From NCBI GenBank assembly GCA_037367405.1, contig JAZKJV010006941.1, forward strand, positions 868,001-932,000: DNA of 64,000 bases, in the 5' to 3' direction. Below are positions 25,701 to 37,700 of this stretch, in pieces (position 1 is the stretch's first letter; every line of letters starts with the position of its first letter). The notes beneath the pieces are model-generated. The model saw only the letters and a list, made by a program, of their open reading frames with translations, made no database searches and was not told the DNA's origin. The position numbers were made by a program, and so were the translations under genes. This stretch comes from Ottelia alismoides (Eukaryota; Streptophyta; Magnoliopsida; Alismatales; Hydrocharitaceae).

Positions 25701-28700
25701 AAGGTCCTTGCTACCAGGCTGAGCAGTGTTCTTGGGAGCATTATCTCCCCGATGCAGTCGGCCTTCATTCCGAGGAGGCAGATCTCGGATGGCATCACTT
25801 TGGCATCTGAGATCATCGTCGATTGGCAGAGGAGGGAGAAGAGTGGGGTCCTTTGGAAGGTGGATTTTGGGAAGGCCTACGATAGTCTGGATTGGAGATT
25901 TCTCTGGTCGGTGCTTAGGAGGAAGGGGTTTCCGGAGAAGTGGATCTCTTGGATGAGGCGGTGCGTCATCACGGCCTCTTTTTCGGTCATGGTGAATGGT
26001 CGACCGGAGGGGGGTTTGATTCAGCCGCGCAGGAGGGTGCGTCAGGGATGCCCCCTTGCGCCCATGATGTTCATCCTTGCATCCGATGTTCTGTTTGATT
26101 TTGCGACTCGTGTGGTCAACTGTGGCCTCTCAAAGGGTTACTCGAGGGAGGGTGTGATGGTTCCGATCCTTCAATACGCCGATGATACCCTTTTCTTCAT
26201 TGAAGGGGGTATGGAGGAGGCTAGGGGCATGGCCATGGCTCTGGAGATTTTTGGCGAGTTGTCTGGGATGCTTAAGAACGATGGCAAGTCCATGTTCGTT
26301 CCTTTCGGTCGTGCGGTGCAGGAGGCTGGCGTGTTGGCGGTGGAGTTGGGGTCAAGTCGCTCTAACTTGTCGATGGACTATTTGGGTGTGCCCTTGACAC
26401 TGGGCAGAATGAGGATGAGGGACCGGCTAAGGGTGGTGGAGAAGGTGGAGGCAAAGTTGGCTGGCTGGAGGTCCGCTGTCTTATCGAGAGGGGGACGCCT
26501 GGTTCTGTTAAAGGATGTCCTCTCGTCCATTCCCATTTACTTTCTTTCCAATCAGCAGATGCCAAAGGGGATTTGGGCTCGGCTGGAGAAGCGGATGCGC
26601 GCCTTTCTTTGGGGGAAGCCTAGGGGTGGGGCCAGAGGGGTCCACCTTGTTGGGTGGGAGGATATTATGCTCAGAAAGGATCAGGGAGGTCTGGGGGTGA
26701 AGTCGCTCGAGCAGATGAATGATGTGTTGCTGCTTAAGTGGGCGAGCAGGGTATGGGGGGTCGGGGGAGGATCTCTGTTGCGATGTGATTCGAAGGATTT
26801 ATGACGTGAGAGGGACGTCGTCCTCGCAGTTCGACCGGCACGCTTCCCCCACCCCTTTTTGAAGGGGGGTCGTGAAGGTCTTCTTTGAGGAATATTGTGC
26901 TTTTTAGGCCGGACCTTGGTGGGGGGGACTCGTTCTCTTTTTGGGCGGACGATTGGTCGGGGGGGAGCTTTGCTTGCGCTTCCCTCGCTTGTATGCTCTG
27001 GCGGAGGAGAAACAGTGCTCGGTTGCGGCGTGTTGGGTGAATGGAAATTGGTGTCCCACTTTCTCCGCTAACTTCTCCGACCAGAGATTAGAGGATTTCT
27101 TGGCCCTGATCGACGCTGTGAGGGAGGTGGGGTGCCCTTCCGGGGGGCGGGATCATTGGTGTTGGCGGGAGGGGCCTTTCTCGATCAGGAAGGCTTTTAG
27201 GGCTATTTTCAGGCCGCCGCCATCGCAATCGGAGTTAATGATCAGGGATTGTGCTTTCCTTTGGGCTCTCAGGCTCCTTGAGAGAATTGGGTTCTTCCTT
27301 TGGCTGCTCAGGTGGCAGAGGCTAATGACGAGGGACCGGTATGCCAGACTTTTGGGCAGTGTTTCTAACAGATGCCTGTTGTGCAGAGAGGCGATTGAAT
27401 CCGTAGAGCACATCTTCTTTTCGTGCTCCTTGGTCATTCAAGTTTGGCAGGAGGCTGGTTTGGAGTGGTGCTGCACTGATGATCTTCAAACGTTCTGGAA
27501 TGCGCTCCTTGCAAATAAAGATAGGCCGAGGAAGGAGTTGCTTTATCCGCTAGCCATTCTGTGGGCAGTTTGGCGGGGTAGGAATGACTTGGTGTTTTAG
27601 GGCCAAAGATTCTATAAGGAGAACGTGGGGATTTATGCGAAGCGCATGGTGGAGGATTGGGTGTTGTAATTGACCTTGTGAGGTCGGAGTGTGTTTGTTC
27701 CTCCCCCCTTCTGTTTATTTTTCTCTTTTAAATAAAAACCGTGGGGCGAGCACCATCAAGTGTTTCCCCCTCGTTTATGGCTTTCAAAAAAAAATAATAC
27801 GAACCAAATTCACATTACTCATGGTAATTGAATCAAATTAGTTATCCATTTCTCAAAGCTTGGATATAATTTAATAAGTGAATTATTCTTTAACTCTTTC
27901 ATGAATAATGTGCTTTCTCCGTGGATACTTGGAGATAGGATAGGGCGATTGTGTACGTTCCACGTATATGACTTGGATATTGAGATCACATCTCAAATCC
28001 AGGTCTCGGGGACCTCATAGATGCTTGATTAAATCAAGACCATAAATGTAATCTTCTCATTGCATATGAATCACATTCAGATCACTGTCCAACATTTGGA
28101 CCAAGATTAGATTACTTCCTTATTGAGAGGAGTCACTAAAATCCAAACATGTTTCATTACTCTCCCGAAATGGAAGCGTCATGGTTATACAATCGTTTAT
28201 GATCACATCATCCTCAGGTATTCCTAATACATGTACATCCTACATACTGGAAAACTAGAATAAACCCGAAGATATAGATTAATTTACACTGTCATCTTTA
28301 GAGCCCATTTGGATTGGGGGTTAACCCCTTTTTAGGGGGTTTACCCTCCAAAACCCCTCTTTTCTCTCACTTGTGGGGCCCACTCACCCTTCTTTATTTA
28401 AACATTAAATAAATTATTTTCTTTCATCCATTCCGTCAAAAAATAATATATTATACCATCATATCATCTAAAAATTATAAACTACTCAACTTCTACTCAG
28501 TTTTCCAAACTTCAATACAATCACATCACAATAACTGCTCACTTTTTCAAACTTCCCCCAAATTAACCCGGGCTAACCCGGTAACTAAACGCACCCTTAG
28601 GGTTCTTATCATTAAGTTTCTTATTCGGTCATTGGGAATTGATATCGATCATATGCTTTCCAAAAGCATATATCATACCTACAAATTCTTGTCATGCTTC

Positions 28701-31700
28701 CAAAGCAAGATGACCATGCATGGAATTTGATCGATCCCAATACCTCATGAGTGAGCTCATGTCTTTCGATTCACAAGTGAATATGTATGATCCCTTTGAG
28801 AGGTCATATTATTCATATGCCTTTGTATTCACACCAGCTCGTCGGTATATAGACCTTGATTAGGCCATCAACCTATCGATTTGTCAAATGTACATACTCA
28901 GATATATAGCAATACATATATCTCTGGTCAGAGGATGCATGCCTATATCGCGACAGCATACGACATAGGACTTGGTTTACGTCAAATGTTTGACCTAACT
29001 AATTTCATACCTCTGAATCTCTATTCCTATGCAGAGGACCTGCATCAAGAGGTCGGTCAGAAATCAGCCAAAAGAGAAAGGATTGGCATCTCCTACTCAT
29101 GATGGAGATCACCTCTTAATAATCATTTAACGGTATTTGATGAGTCATCAATCTTGTCCTCAATCTAACTCTTTAGATATTCATCCAAGCATTAGCATCT
29201 ATGATTCAACAATTGAATCGTATGATCATCAAGATGGCCATGGTAAATAACCCTAATTGCACTAAGGGACCTTATAGTGCATTCATTCATTTAATCTCAG
29301 ACAGGGTGTGAAATAAATCAGTAACTTTTATTGATAAATCAAACATTACAATAACATTTATTGTAGGAATGGTTTGCCTCAGGCTCACATGGCTAACAAT
29401 GGTCTGTACCGGGTGATTTGCATGTTAATCAGATAAGTTGGATGCCCCATGACCAGACCACCTCCATGGCATATTCGCATTCCTTCTCGAGAATTCATGA
29501 AAGTGGTCTGTTGTAGCCCGCCCCATTTCACGATCACCCTCAACCATGTTGCTATTTACTATCACAGAATGAATCTGATTATGGCGATGCCGCCCGCTGG
29601 CTACTATGGAAGTAAGTCGTATTCACATCACCCTCTTTGAGCCAAGATTGTCGAGATCTTTGCTTCCATTCTGCTACACTTTTCTTATCTTCATCTAGGA
29701 TAATTTTTTGAGATGTTACTCTCTCAATGAGTTCCTCATGTGTAAGATCTCTAGTATCCTCCAACCCATCGATTATGTCAAACTTTGTTTCAACCTCCGC
29801 AAGTCGGGCCTCGCTCTAACCTGCTTCTTGAATTTGCAAAGCTGAGTACGTAAAGAGGTCACCTTCTGCAACATACATGAAGCCGCAGAGCCCGAGACTG
29901 CATTGGAGATCCAATGGCTGAAGATCAAATCTCAAAAATTCTCCTCCTAGAGCCAAGCTCTCTCAAAACTAAAGAAACCTCTCGAGGGGGAGACAACACC
30001 AAAGTCTCAGACCATGGGTGGACGATCTGACCTGATACGGAATCTGGATGAGGAAGTAGAAAATAGAAAAGCATCCAGAAGCTCCATAAAGGATAAAAAT
30101 CGATCGATACGAGAGCGAGACCCAAATATTCTCCATGTGCACTTAGAGTCCGACGCATCAATCACAAAGCTCCTAGTTATCATCCAATGAAACTAATTTG
30201 TCAAAAATCACTTTATGATTATAGGAATTCTTGTTCAATTAGATTGGTTTAAATAATGATTAAACAGATATGTGATTTTACCACCTCTCTTCCACGTATA
30301 CATTTATATATGATTCCACGTATACATTTATATATGATTTTATGTGAACTTGTTTATCTTGTTTTTGAAAAATTTATACTTGTCTTTGAACTTAATAAGC
30401 TGCTAATAGTCTTTACAACATAGGTCTTTTGCATCACAAATTCTTGCATTTTTTAAAAGCAATGTTTCTATGATAATTTGAATGTGAATATCAATTGTGA
30501 CACTAAAAATCATAATCGAATTTCGATTGCCAAATATAAAATGAAGTGTCCGAAAATAAGCAATGAAGTTGACAATGATACTAATAGAATGTATTGCAGA
30601 AGTCAGTATTCGGTATTCAGTCAGAATGGTCACTGAATAGAGAATAATCGTTATTCAATCGATTGTTTGGGATTATTTTGTTTTGTATTTTTTATTATTT
30701 TAAATATAAAAATTAATTCTAATACATGTATTCTTATATTTTTATACAGGTATGGGCATCAATTAATCATATAGAATAATCCTTGTGGGGGTTGCGTTAG
30801 GTAGCCGACAGCCAGCGTAAAAAATAATCGGATCTTTTAACATGGATTTGAGCAAAAATACATGTAGTCGGCCCTACTTAAAGTGGGAAAAGGCTTCGCC
30901 ATTTTTATATGGTCATCAATTAACAAGAATCCAAGATAAAAGCACCTCTTAACAAGGTATATATATGGAATTTTGACATTTGTGGCGATACCATGATTAA
31001 TGGTAACACTTAAGAATTAAAAATTAAAAATAAAAAAATCCAACAGTCAGTCACCGGTCAACCTAATAGTCGACTAGTCGGCCAAATAGTCGCCCAGCTA
31101 TTCGATCGGGCCGACTATTGTTCGACTAAAGGTTTATTCAGTCTGGGACTCCTTCGCACCTCATTGTCGGGCCGACTATTCAGTATAATCGGTCGCTTAT
31201 TGCAATACTGCTAATACAAATGGTTAAAAAAAGAGACTTCTGAAAAAAAGTTGATGTAAAAGAGTTATAGATATTGAGGGTAATTTGTCAATTTTGTAAA
31301 GAACCTCATCCATATGAATCAACTCATGAGATCATAGGATTGTGGAATCATTATAATCAATGCTCTGCAAGAATATATCCAAACATTCATCAATAAATGT
31401 TACAAGTCGTATACAAAGAATCGCTATCTTAAAAAATTTGTGCACAAGTTTGATAATGAGGTGAGCCTGAGGGAGTTTGCTTAAATGTTTATTTTGCATG
31501 ATTATACTTTGTTATGGACTTGTTTGAGTTCGAAATGATGATTAGACTAGTGGCGGGACATTAACAAAATGGTTTGTATGCATGTTCGCTTTAACATATG
31601 ATCGTAGGTTGTTGGTGTCGAACGCTTGGGAAAATGGCACTTGGAGCCCGACCTTTCACTCGGACTTCTCCGAATAGCATCTTCAGGAGTACCTTGACAT

Positions 31701-34700
31701 AATGCCCTCACAACTTTTTAAGCTCGAATCTGACTAGACCTATTGAACACCACTCAAAATGCTTGAACCCAAGTTTTGAACCCAAGTTATGTAGTAATAG
31801 GTGCAAGTAGTTATAGCCAACTCTCATACTTCATGATTACTAGATATAGGGCTATGTATGGGTATTTCGATATCTTTCACTTATATTTCCAACGTCTCCG
31901 TTGTGATATGGTCTATCACTTTTTACCATTAATAGTAGTGACCTCACCTTCCACGTAGCCATTTCCTCTAATCTCTTTGACAGAGGACCCCACCTCTTCG
32001 GTATCCTTTTCGAATATTAAAGGAAACACACTTTGTTACCACTTGCAATATCCCGTGCATAGACTCGAGCTGTAAATGAGGAAGACTAGTCAAGACAACT
32101 TGCTGGGTCGGGCCCAATCGAACCCATTAGCAACCACCCAAAATGCATACTTCGAAGTTATCAAGTAGTGATCCCCCACTTATACCTACTCTCACACATT
32201 CTGAGTATTAGATGTAACACTATGTTTGGAAGTTAAAATATGGGAAATTTGAGATTTTCATTAAAAAATGTTTGCAATTGTAATAAATAGTATATTGTGC
32301 AGGTTGTTTGTGATTGTTATCAGGTTCAATGTGAATGAGAGTTGAAATGTGTTTCCGGGGAGGCAGGGCGTTACACATAATAACAAATAGTTCTTTCCAA
32401 AATGTACCTTCATAAATGGTAACGTTTTAATCACATTATGCATAAATTAAAGAGAAATGGAAGAGTTTGGATTTAAGATATCCTAAATGTTTGGTTTATA
32501 GTTGTAATACTAAAAATTGAATAGTTATCAAACGACTTTGATTTTCATGCTGCAGAGCTCCACAGTGTTGATAACTGTGAGGGCATCGAGCATAAGTATT
32601 AACCTGACATGAAGAGTCATTCCTAATTATTGGGATTCATGAGGTAAAAAAAGGTCGTGATGGGCTGGCCAATGGGGGTCGTTGAGACATTGATGTTGTC
32701 GACAAATGGTGGATCCTAGGATCCAGGGGACGAAGGGGGTAAATGGGTGACAGGGTAGCCTCAAAAGGACCAATTTAGTGAAATAAACATCGAGGGTTCA
32801 ACAACCAGCATACAGGAGGTCTGCGCTGCTATGATTCATATAAGGTCATCAAGACAAGGAGGCACTATGGTGGTCGTTGAGGACTCAAGGCAATAAGGCA
32901 TGATGGTGGTCGTTGGGCGTCCAAGGATAAGGAGATGCATGGGTTTGGCTCGTTTGGGAAAGGGAAAACATGGATAAATCATAAGCTTTTAGTTGTTTGG
33001 TACAAATAATAAATTATATATATTATATAATAATATGTTGTCTTTGTATAATCGAATCTGAATCCAGAATTTTAGGTCATTATCTTATCTATATTCAAAA
33101 ATATTAGAACTATTTGATTCTTATTCGAGTAATATTTATATATGAATATCCATAGTTGACCATTTTTCGAATATGATAAGTGGATGTTCAGATAGTATCC
33201 ATATACCTTTTCATCCCTACCAACTGAGAGAGAGAGAGAGCTACGCGAATAGTTTCGAACCCCTGACATTGCAAGGGGACATCGGGGGCTGAAACCAACT
33301 ACATGAGGTCAACCTTCACAGCACCATCTCAAAGACAAGGGCGATGCCAACACACCGACACTAGAAGGCCCTCCATGCCACAAGCGAGAATACTACGGAC
33401 ATCCACTTTGGAGAGCCTCCTTTGCTTGGAGCAAAGATTCCCCAGATAGATGATATCTATAGCAAAATCATTTTCAAAGGAAGGTCTTCCGATGATCCCT
33501 CCACCAGTAATGGGCATTCAAGTGGCAACCCCAAAACAAAATTGAGGGTTTAATGATCCATCATCACCATTTACCACCACATGTGACAAAGCTCTTCAAA
33601 GCCAAACTCCACGAGCATCGCAATCATTCCTTCGATGACTTGAAGAGTTGCAACGAAAATAAATAGTGGCCACTGAATAGCATACTCTTGCTAGGTGTCT
33701 ATATTGCATCCAGAGCACAAGACTCGGGACTTTTTTGAGAGCGACATCAAGATGCCATGACAGCTTCTCCTATCCGATACCAAGGATCATCACCGTCACA
33801 TGCCATACCAAATAGCCACCACCACCAATCAAGGCATAACCCTTACTGACATCTTCTATGAAAGCATCATTCCTCTTCTCTCCCCACTTCCTCTGCTCTA
33901 CATTCTCTACCAATTAAGATTGGCATTCCTCGTAGAGAAACCCTATAGCCCTTTCCTTCGATGACTTGAAGAGTTGCAACGAAAATAAATAGTGGCCACT
34001 GAATAGCATACTCTTGCTAGGTGTCTATATTGCATCCAGAGCACAAGACTCGGGACTTTTTTGAGAGCGACATCAAGATGCCATGACAGCTTGTCACATT
34101 TACCACCACATGTGACAAAGCTCTTCAAAGCCAAACTCCACGAGCATCGCAATCATTCCTTCGATGACTTGAAGAGTTGCAACGAAAATAAATAGTGGCC
34201 ACTGAATAGCATACTCTTGCTAGGTGTCTATATTGCATCCAGAGCACAAGACTCGGGACTTTTTTGAGAGCGACATCAAGATGCCATGACAGCTTCTCCT
34301 ATCCGATACCAAGGATCATCACCGTCACATGCCATACCAAATAGCCACCACCACCAATCAAGGCATAACCCTTACTGACATCTTCTATGAAAGCATCATT
34401 CCTCTTCTCTCCCCACTTCCTCTGCTCTACATTCTCTACCAATTGAGATTGGCATTCCTTGTAGAGAAACCCTATAGCCCTTTCTCTTGTGATTGCACCC
34501 TATACATCATGGAACCTCTCTCTCGCTTGCACATCCTCACCACCCACTCAATACCCCCCCCTCCCAATTTCTCTCACTCGCACATCTCTTCCCACAACAT
34601 TTGTGATATCACATGGAAAAGTGATTTCTTTAAAAAAATCCCCTCAATAGATCATATTTGCTATGGGAATTGCCAAAAAGTATCATAGACATAAAAGGAA

Positions 34701-37700
34701 ACAAATTTTGGAGACAAAAAGGAAAACCATTTGAGTACAGTAGCCATCCCTAAAAATGGTAATTTAATTCATATGAACGTTTGCTGACAAAAACAATTCA
34801 TCTGAATGTTTGCTAACAGAATGTGTACCTGATCAAGGGATGCCCGTTCAACACGCATCGACATTCCCAAAGCTCTTTGATCTACACAATTCAAGAAATA
34901 AATAAAACACAACCATAAGAAACGATCGTATCAAAAATATAAATGCAATGAAAGTTCATACGTTTCTTCCCGTTGATGTGATCCAAATAATTAGCTGAAT
35001 CTTTTACAACACATTCACAGACAGCACAGTAATACCCAGCCTGCAAGAAGCACTCGTAGGGGTGTGCACGGGGCGGGTATCCGACCCGTTCAACCATGAC
35101 CCGCCCCGACCCATCATTATCGGATCAATGGATCGGGTCGACCCGTTCCAACGGGTACCCACTCTAATGGATACCCAAATTATTTAAATGCGTAACAGGT
35201 ACCCGTGGGTACCCATGGATCATTCTTAGCACAAAAATATGCACTTATAAAATCAAAATTCACTTTAAGATCTTCCTAACAATGGGATCAAAACTTCATA
35301 TAAAAAGGGAGAAGAACAGAGAATCGATCCCATTCCACTAAAACATCATATCAAAATTAAGAAGGAAACTTTCAAAATTTATAACATAAACAGTTGAAGA
35401 AACATAAGACATCAGAAAACATCACTAAGAAACTGATCCATTCCCACTTTGACCATCATACCAGCAAAATCAAAGTTCCAAATATCTTTATAATTCCCCC
35501 TTAACAATCGTAGAAAAGCAAATAAATACAGCAATAGAAGAATACGTCAGCAAACAAACCAGAAGCAACAAACCAGATACCGATCCAATTCCATCGAAAC
35601 ATATCTTCACAAAAAAATCAAAAATTTTACACTCATTCCTTCAGAGTTTATATCATCCCCATCAATCCTACCGTATCAAGAAAAATCGAATTTCCAAACA
35701 TACCCGCATCCCCGTAGTCATATCATCATCATATCAAAGAAAACAAAAAATAATTTTTCAGTACCAATCGATATCGCACTGTTGATCTGGATCTACTACG
35801 GCAGTGAAGGCATGGAGGTAACAAAAGGGTTTGAAGGTTGGGGTTTTTGGGTTGGACGGTTTTAAGGATGCCAGATAGGGAACCGTAGTGGAAGATGACA
35901 AAATGGGGTATTTGGATTGCCCCGTGGGTAACCGTTCTCAAATGGTTCAGTGCCCCGGATTTTATGGGTCAGATCATAGTGGTTACCCGATCCGTGATGG
36001 CGTATTGGATATCAATGATTTTAGGGTCATCTCCTATGGATCGGATCGGGTACCCATCCAACCCGAAAACCGTGAACACCCCTGAGAAGCAGTAAATTTG
36101 ATGTCAAAAAACACACACTTGAAAAAAGACCTTAACACTGGAATTAAGAACAAACTCGGTTTCTCTTTTTGAGATAAGTAATTAATTGATAATCTCAAAA
36201 TAACAAGTGAACCTCAGCCAACTCATGCTCTCAAACCTTTGTGTCATTATGACATGAACAGTAGCAAAGTCAGCGGATGGGCAGGGGTTTTTAAACCTTC
36301 TCCCACCTAGCTTTTTGATTCGTTTTACTTTTATTTTTTGAGAAAGTGATGCGCAGCAATCCTGAGTCTCAACATTTTTATTGTCCTAGACTATGTAACC
36401 CCCACGATTCATATATGACCCTACTTAGAGACACACGAAAGACAAGTTTTGAAGAAGCTTCAAAAAAAGCACACACGGTTCCATGTTAAAATGAAAAATT
36501 AGAGCATTCACAAAGTCATACACTAAAGGAGAAAAGTAAAATTGTGTGTATATGCATGCATACAAACTTTAGTGATGACAAATCTAGTTATTGAAAGTGT
36601 CGTGAGATGAAAAGCCCACCTAACCACACCTTGCTACCTTTTAGGGAGGTGGTCTGTCACGATTACCATCTTCATTCCCCTTTACGATTCCAAACTAGAT
36701 GATGAAGTCAATGGGTGCCCCCCCCCCCCCCAATCACTTTCCGTGATACTGATATGTTCTTTCGTGTAATAGGGATGAAAAATTCCAAAATGTCTTCCCT
36801 TAAACAGGATTTTCCTTATTCCTAGAATAGCTATTCGCATTCCTCATTCCATGACTATTCCGCTACCCCTTATTTCTTCCCTTTAAACAATGATTATTAT
36901 TTATCCCCCCTCACACTATCAATTCTACAATAGCATTACCTTACCTTTTTGTGATGACTACGCCTTACCACGAATTTCCAAAAAACGATAAAAACGAGAA
37001 ATATGAATTAACTTGAATAACTTACACTCATCGCACAATCATCCTACTAAAACAAAATCTCTCGAAGAAATGAGAACTAGGAATAAATCTCCTTGATCCT
37101 TATCCCAGCTCCTGATTCAACCTCCTTATTCCCCACAGAAAGTGACTACATGGCCTAAATTGACATGCGGAAGAGCATTGATAAGCCATTTCCTGAAGAA
37201 CCAAGGGCAATGAGGAGGCTAAGAGGAGGCCCATTGGAAGCATAAAATGGATAGAAAGAACTCTAAGAAATGCCAGAGAAGCCACATCACCATCTGGAAA
37301 AATCTTAGATAAAACAGATCTGTTGAGATGTTTATTTATCACCGTACTATATTTACGGTTTATGTTTTCTTTGGGTATCACTTATGTAATTAACCCATGG
37401 TTCTTCTCCTATACAAGAGAGCCCTGGGATCTCTTTTCTCATATGAATAAATTTTATCCCAACATGGTATCAGAGCAACGGTCCTAGACCGGGATTCTCA
37501 AACCAAAACCCTAACCCTAGCCCCACCCGCCAGCTTCTCCCCGTGCCCTCCGCGTGCCTCCGCGCGTCACCGCGGCCCTCCGGACGGCCCTCACGCCCTA
37601 GCGCCGCCGTAGGCCACCTGCGGCAACCAGGACCCCTTCCAGAGACCGCCGCCACCTTCTACGCCGCCGCGGACCCCCTCTGGCGCCGTGGCTTGATTCA

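Larger units (their letters stand above)
22117..27792 (+). mobile_element. GC-rich L1-type LINE, nearly full length
   Basis: Flanked by an 18-bp duplication AATAATACGAAC(T/C)AAATT (22099-22116 and 27793-27810) with one mismatch, and ending in an A-run (27786-27794), both hallmarks of L1 retrotransposition. It carries ORF1 (22145-23956) and a broken ORF2 (23910-27600). The base composition is far richer in G and C than the AT-rich surroundings. Only 28 nt precede the ORF1 start, so the 5' end may be slightly truncated. Confidence 0.88.
20945..29440 (-). mobile_element. Unidentified insertion, possible solo LTR, carrying nested elements
   Basis: The block interrupts a minus-strand LINE, and about 2.5 kb remain after removing the nested LINE and the MITE. 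On the minus strand there is a TATA-like ATTATATAAGGAGAGG near 21470-21490, followed by a CT-rich leader and a GC-rich part. This looks like an LTR promoter and transcript start. No coding domain of its own, no second LTR and no certain target duplication were found. A solo LTR of a copia-type element is my best guess; a decayed non-autonomous retroelement is the alternative. Confidence 0.38.
15023..30190 (-). mobile_element. L1-type LINE split into three pieces by later insertions
   Basis: Three blocks on the minus strand read in the right order for one LINE. Block 1, 30190-29445: endonuclease tail and linker ([35 protein letters not shown]). Block 2, 20945-19216: reverse transcriptase ([27 protein letters not shown] near 20150) and the C-terminal zinc-knuckle region ([17 protein letters not shown] near 19330). 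Block 3, 15271-15023: the 3' end with CTATAGCATGTTTCC and a seven-A tail on that strand. Insertions at 15272-19215 and about 20945-29440 separate them. The piece between the linker and the reverse transcriptase is slightly ragged, so a small deletion at the second junction is possible. Stops and frameshifts are present. Confidence 0.6.

Noticed and set aside
15006..30230. gtcataaagtc near 15010 and cactttatgat near 30210 as target duplication of the outer LINE
   Set aside because: They match only in inverted orientation, whereas a target duplication must be direct.
33943..34152. Open frame in the tandem duplication as a gene fragment
   Set aside because: The same short frame is repeated with the block and shows no known family; it is not supported as coding.
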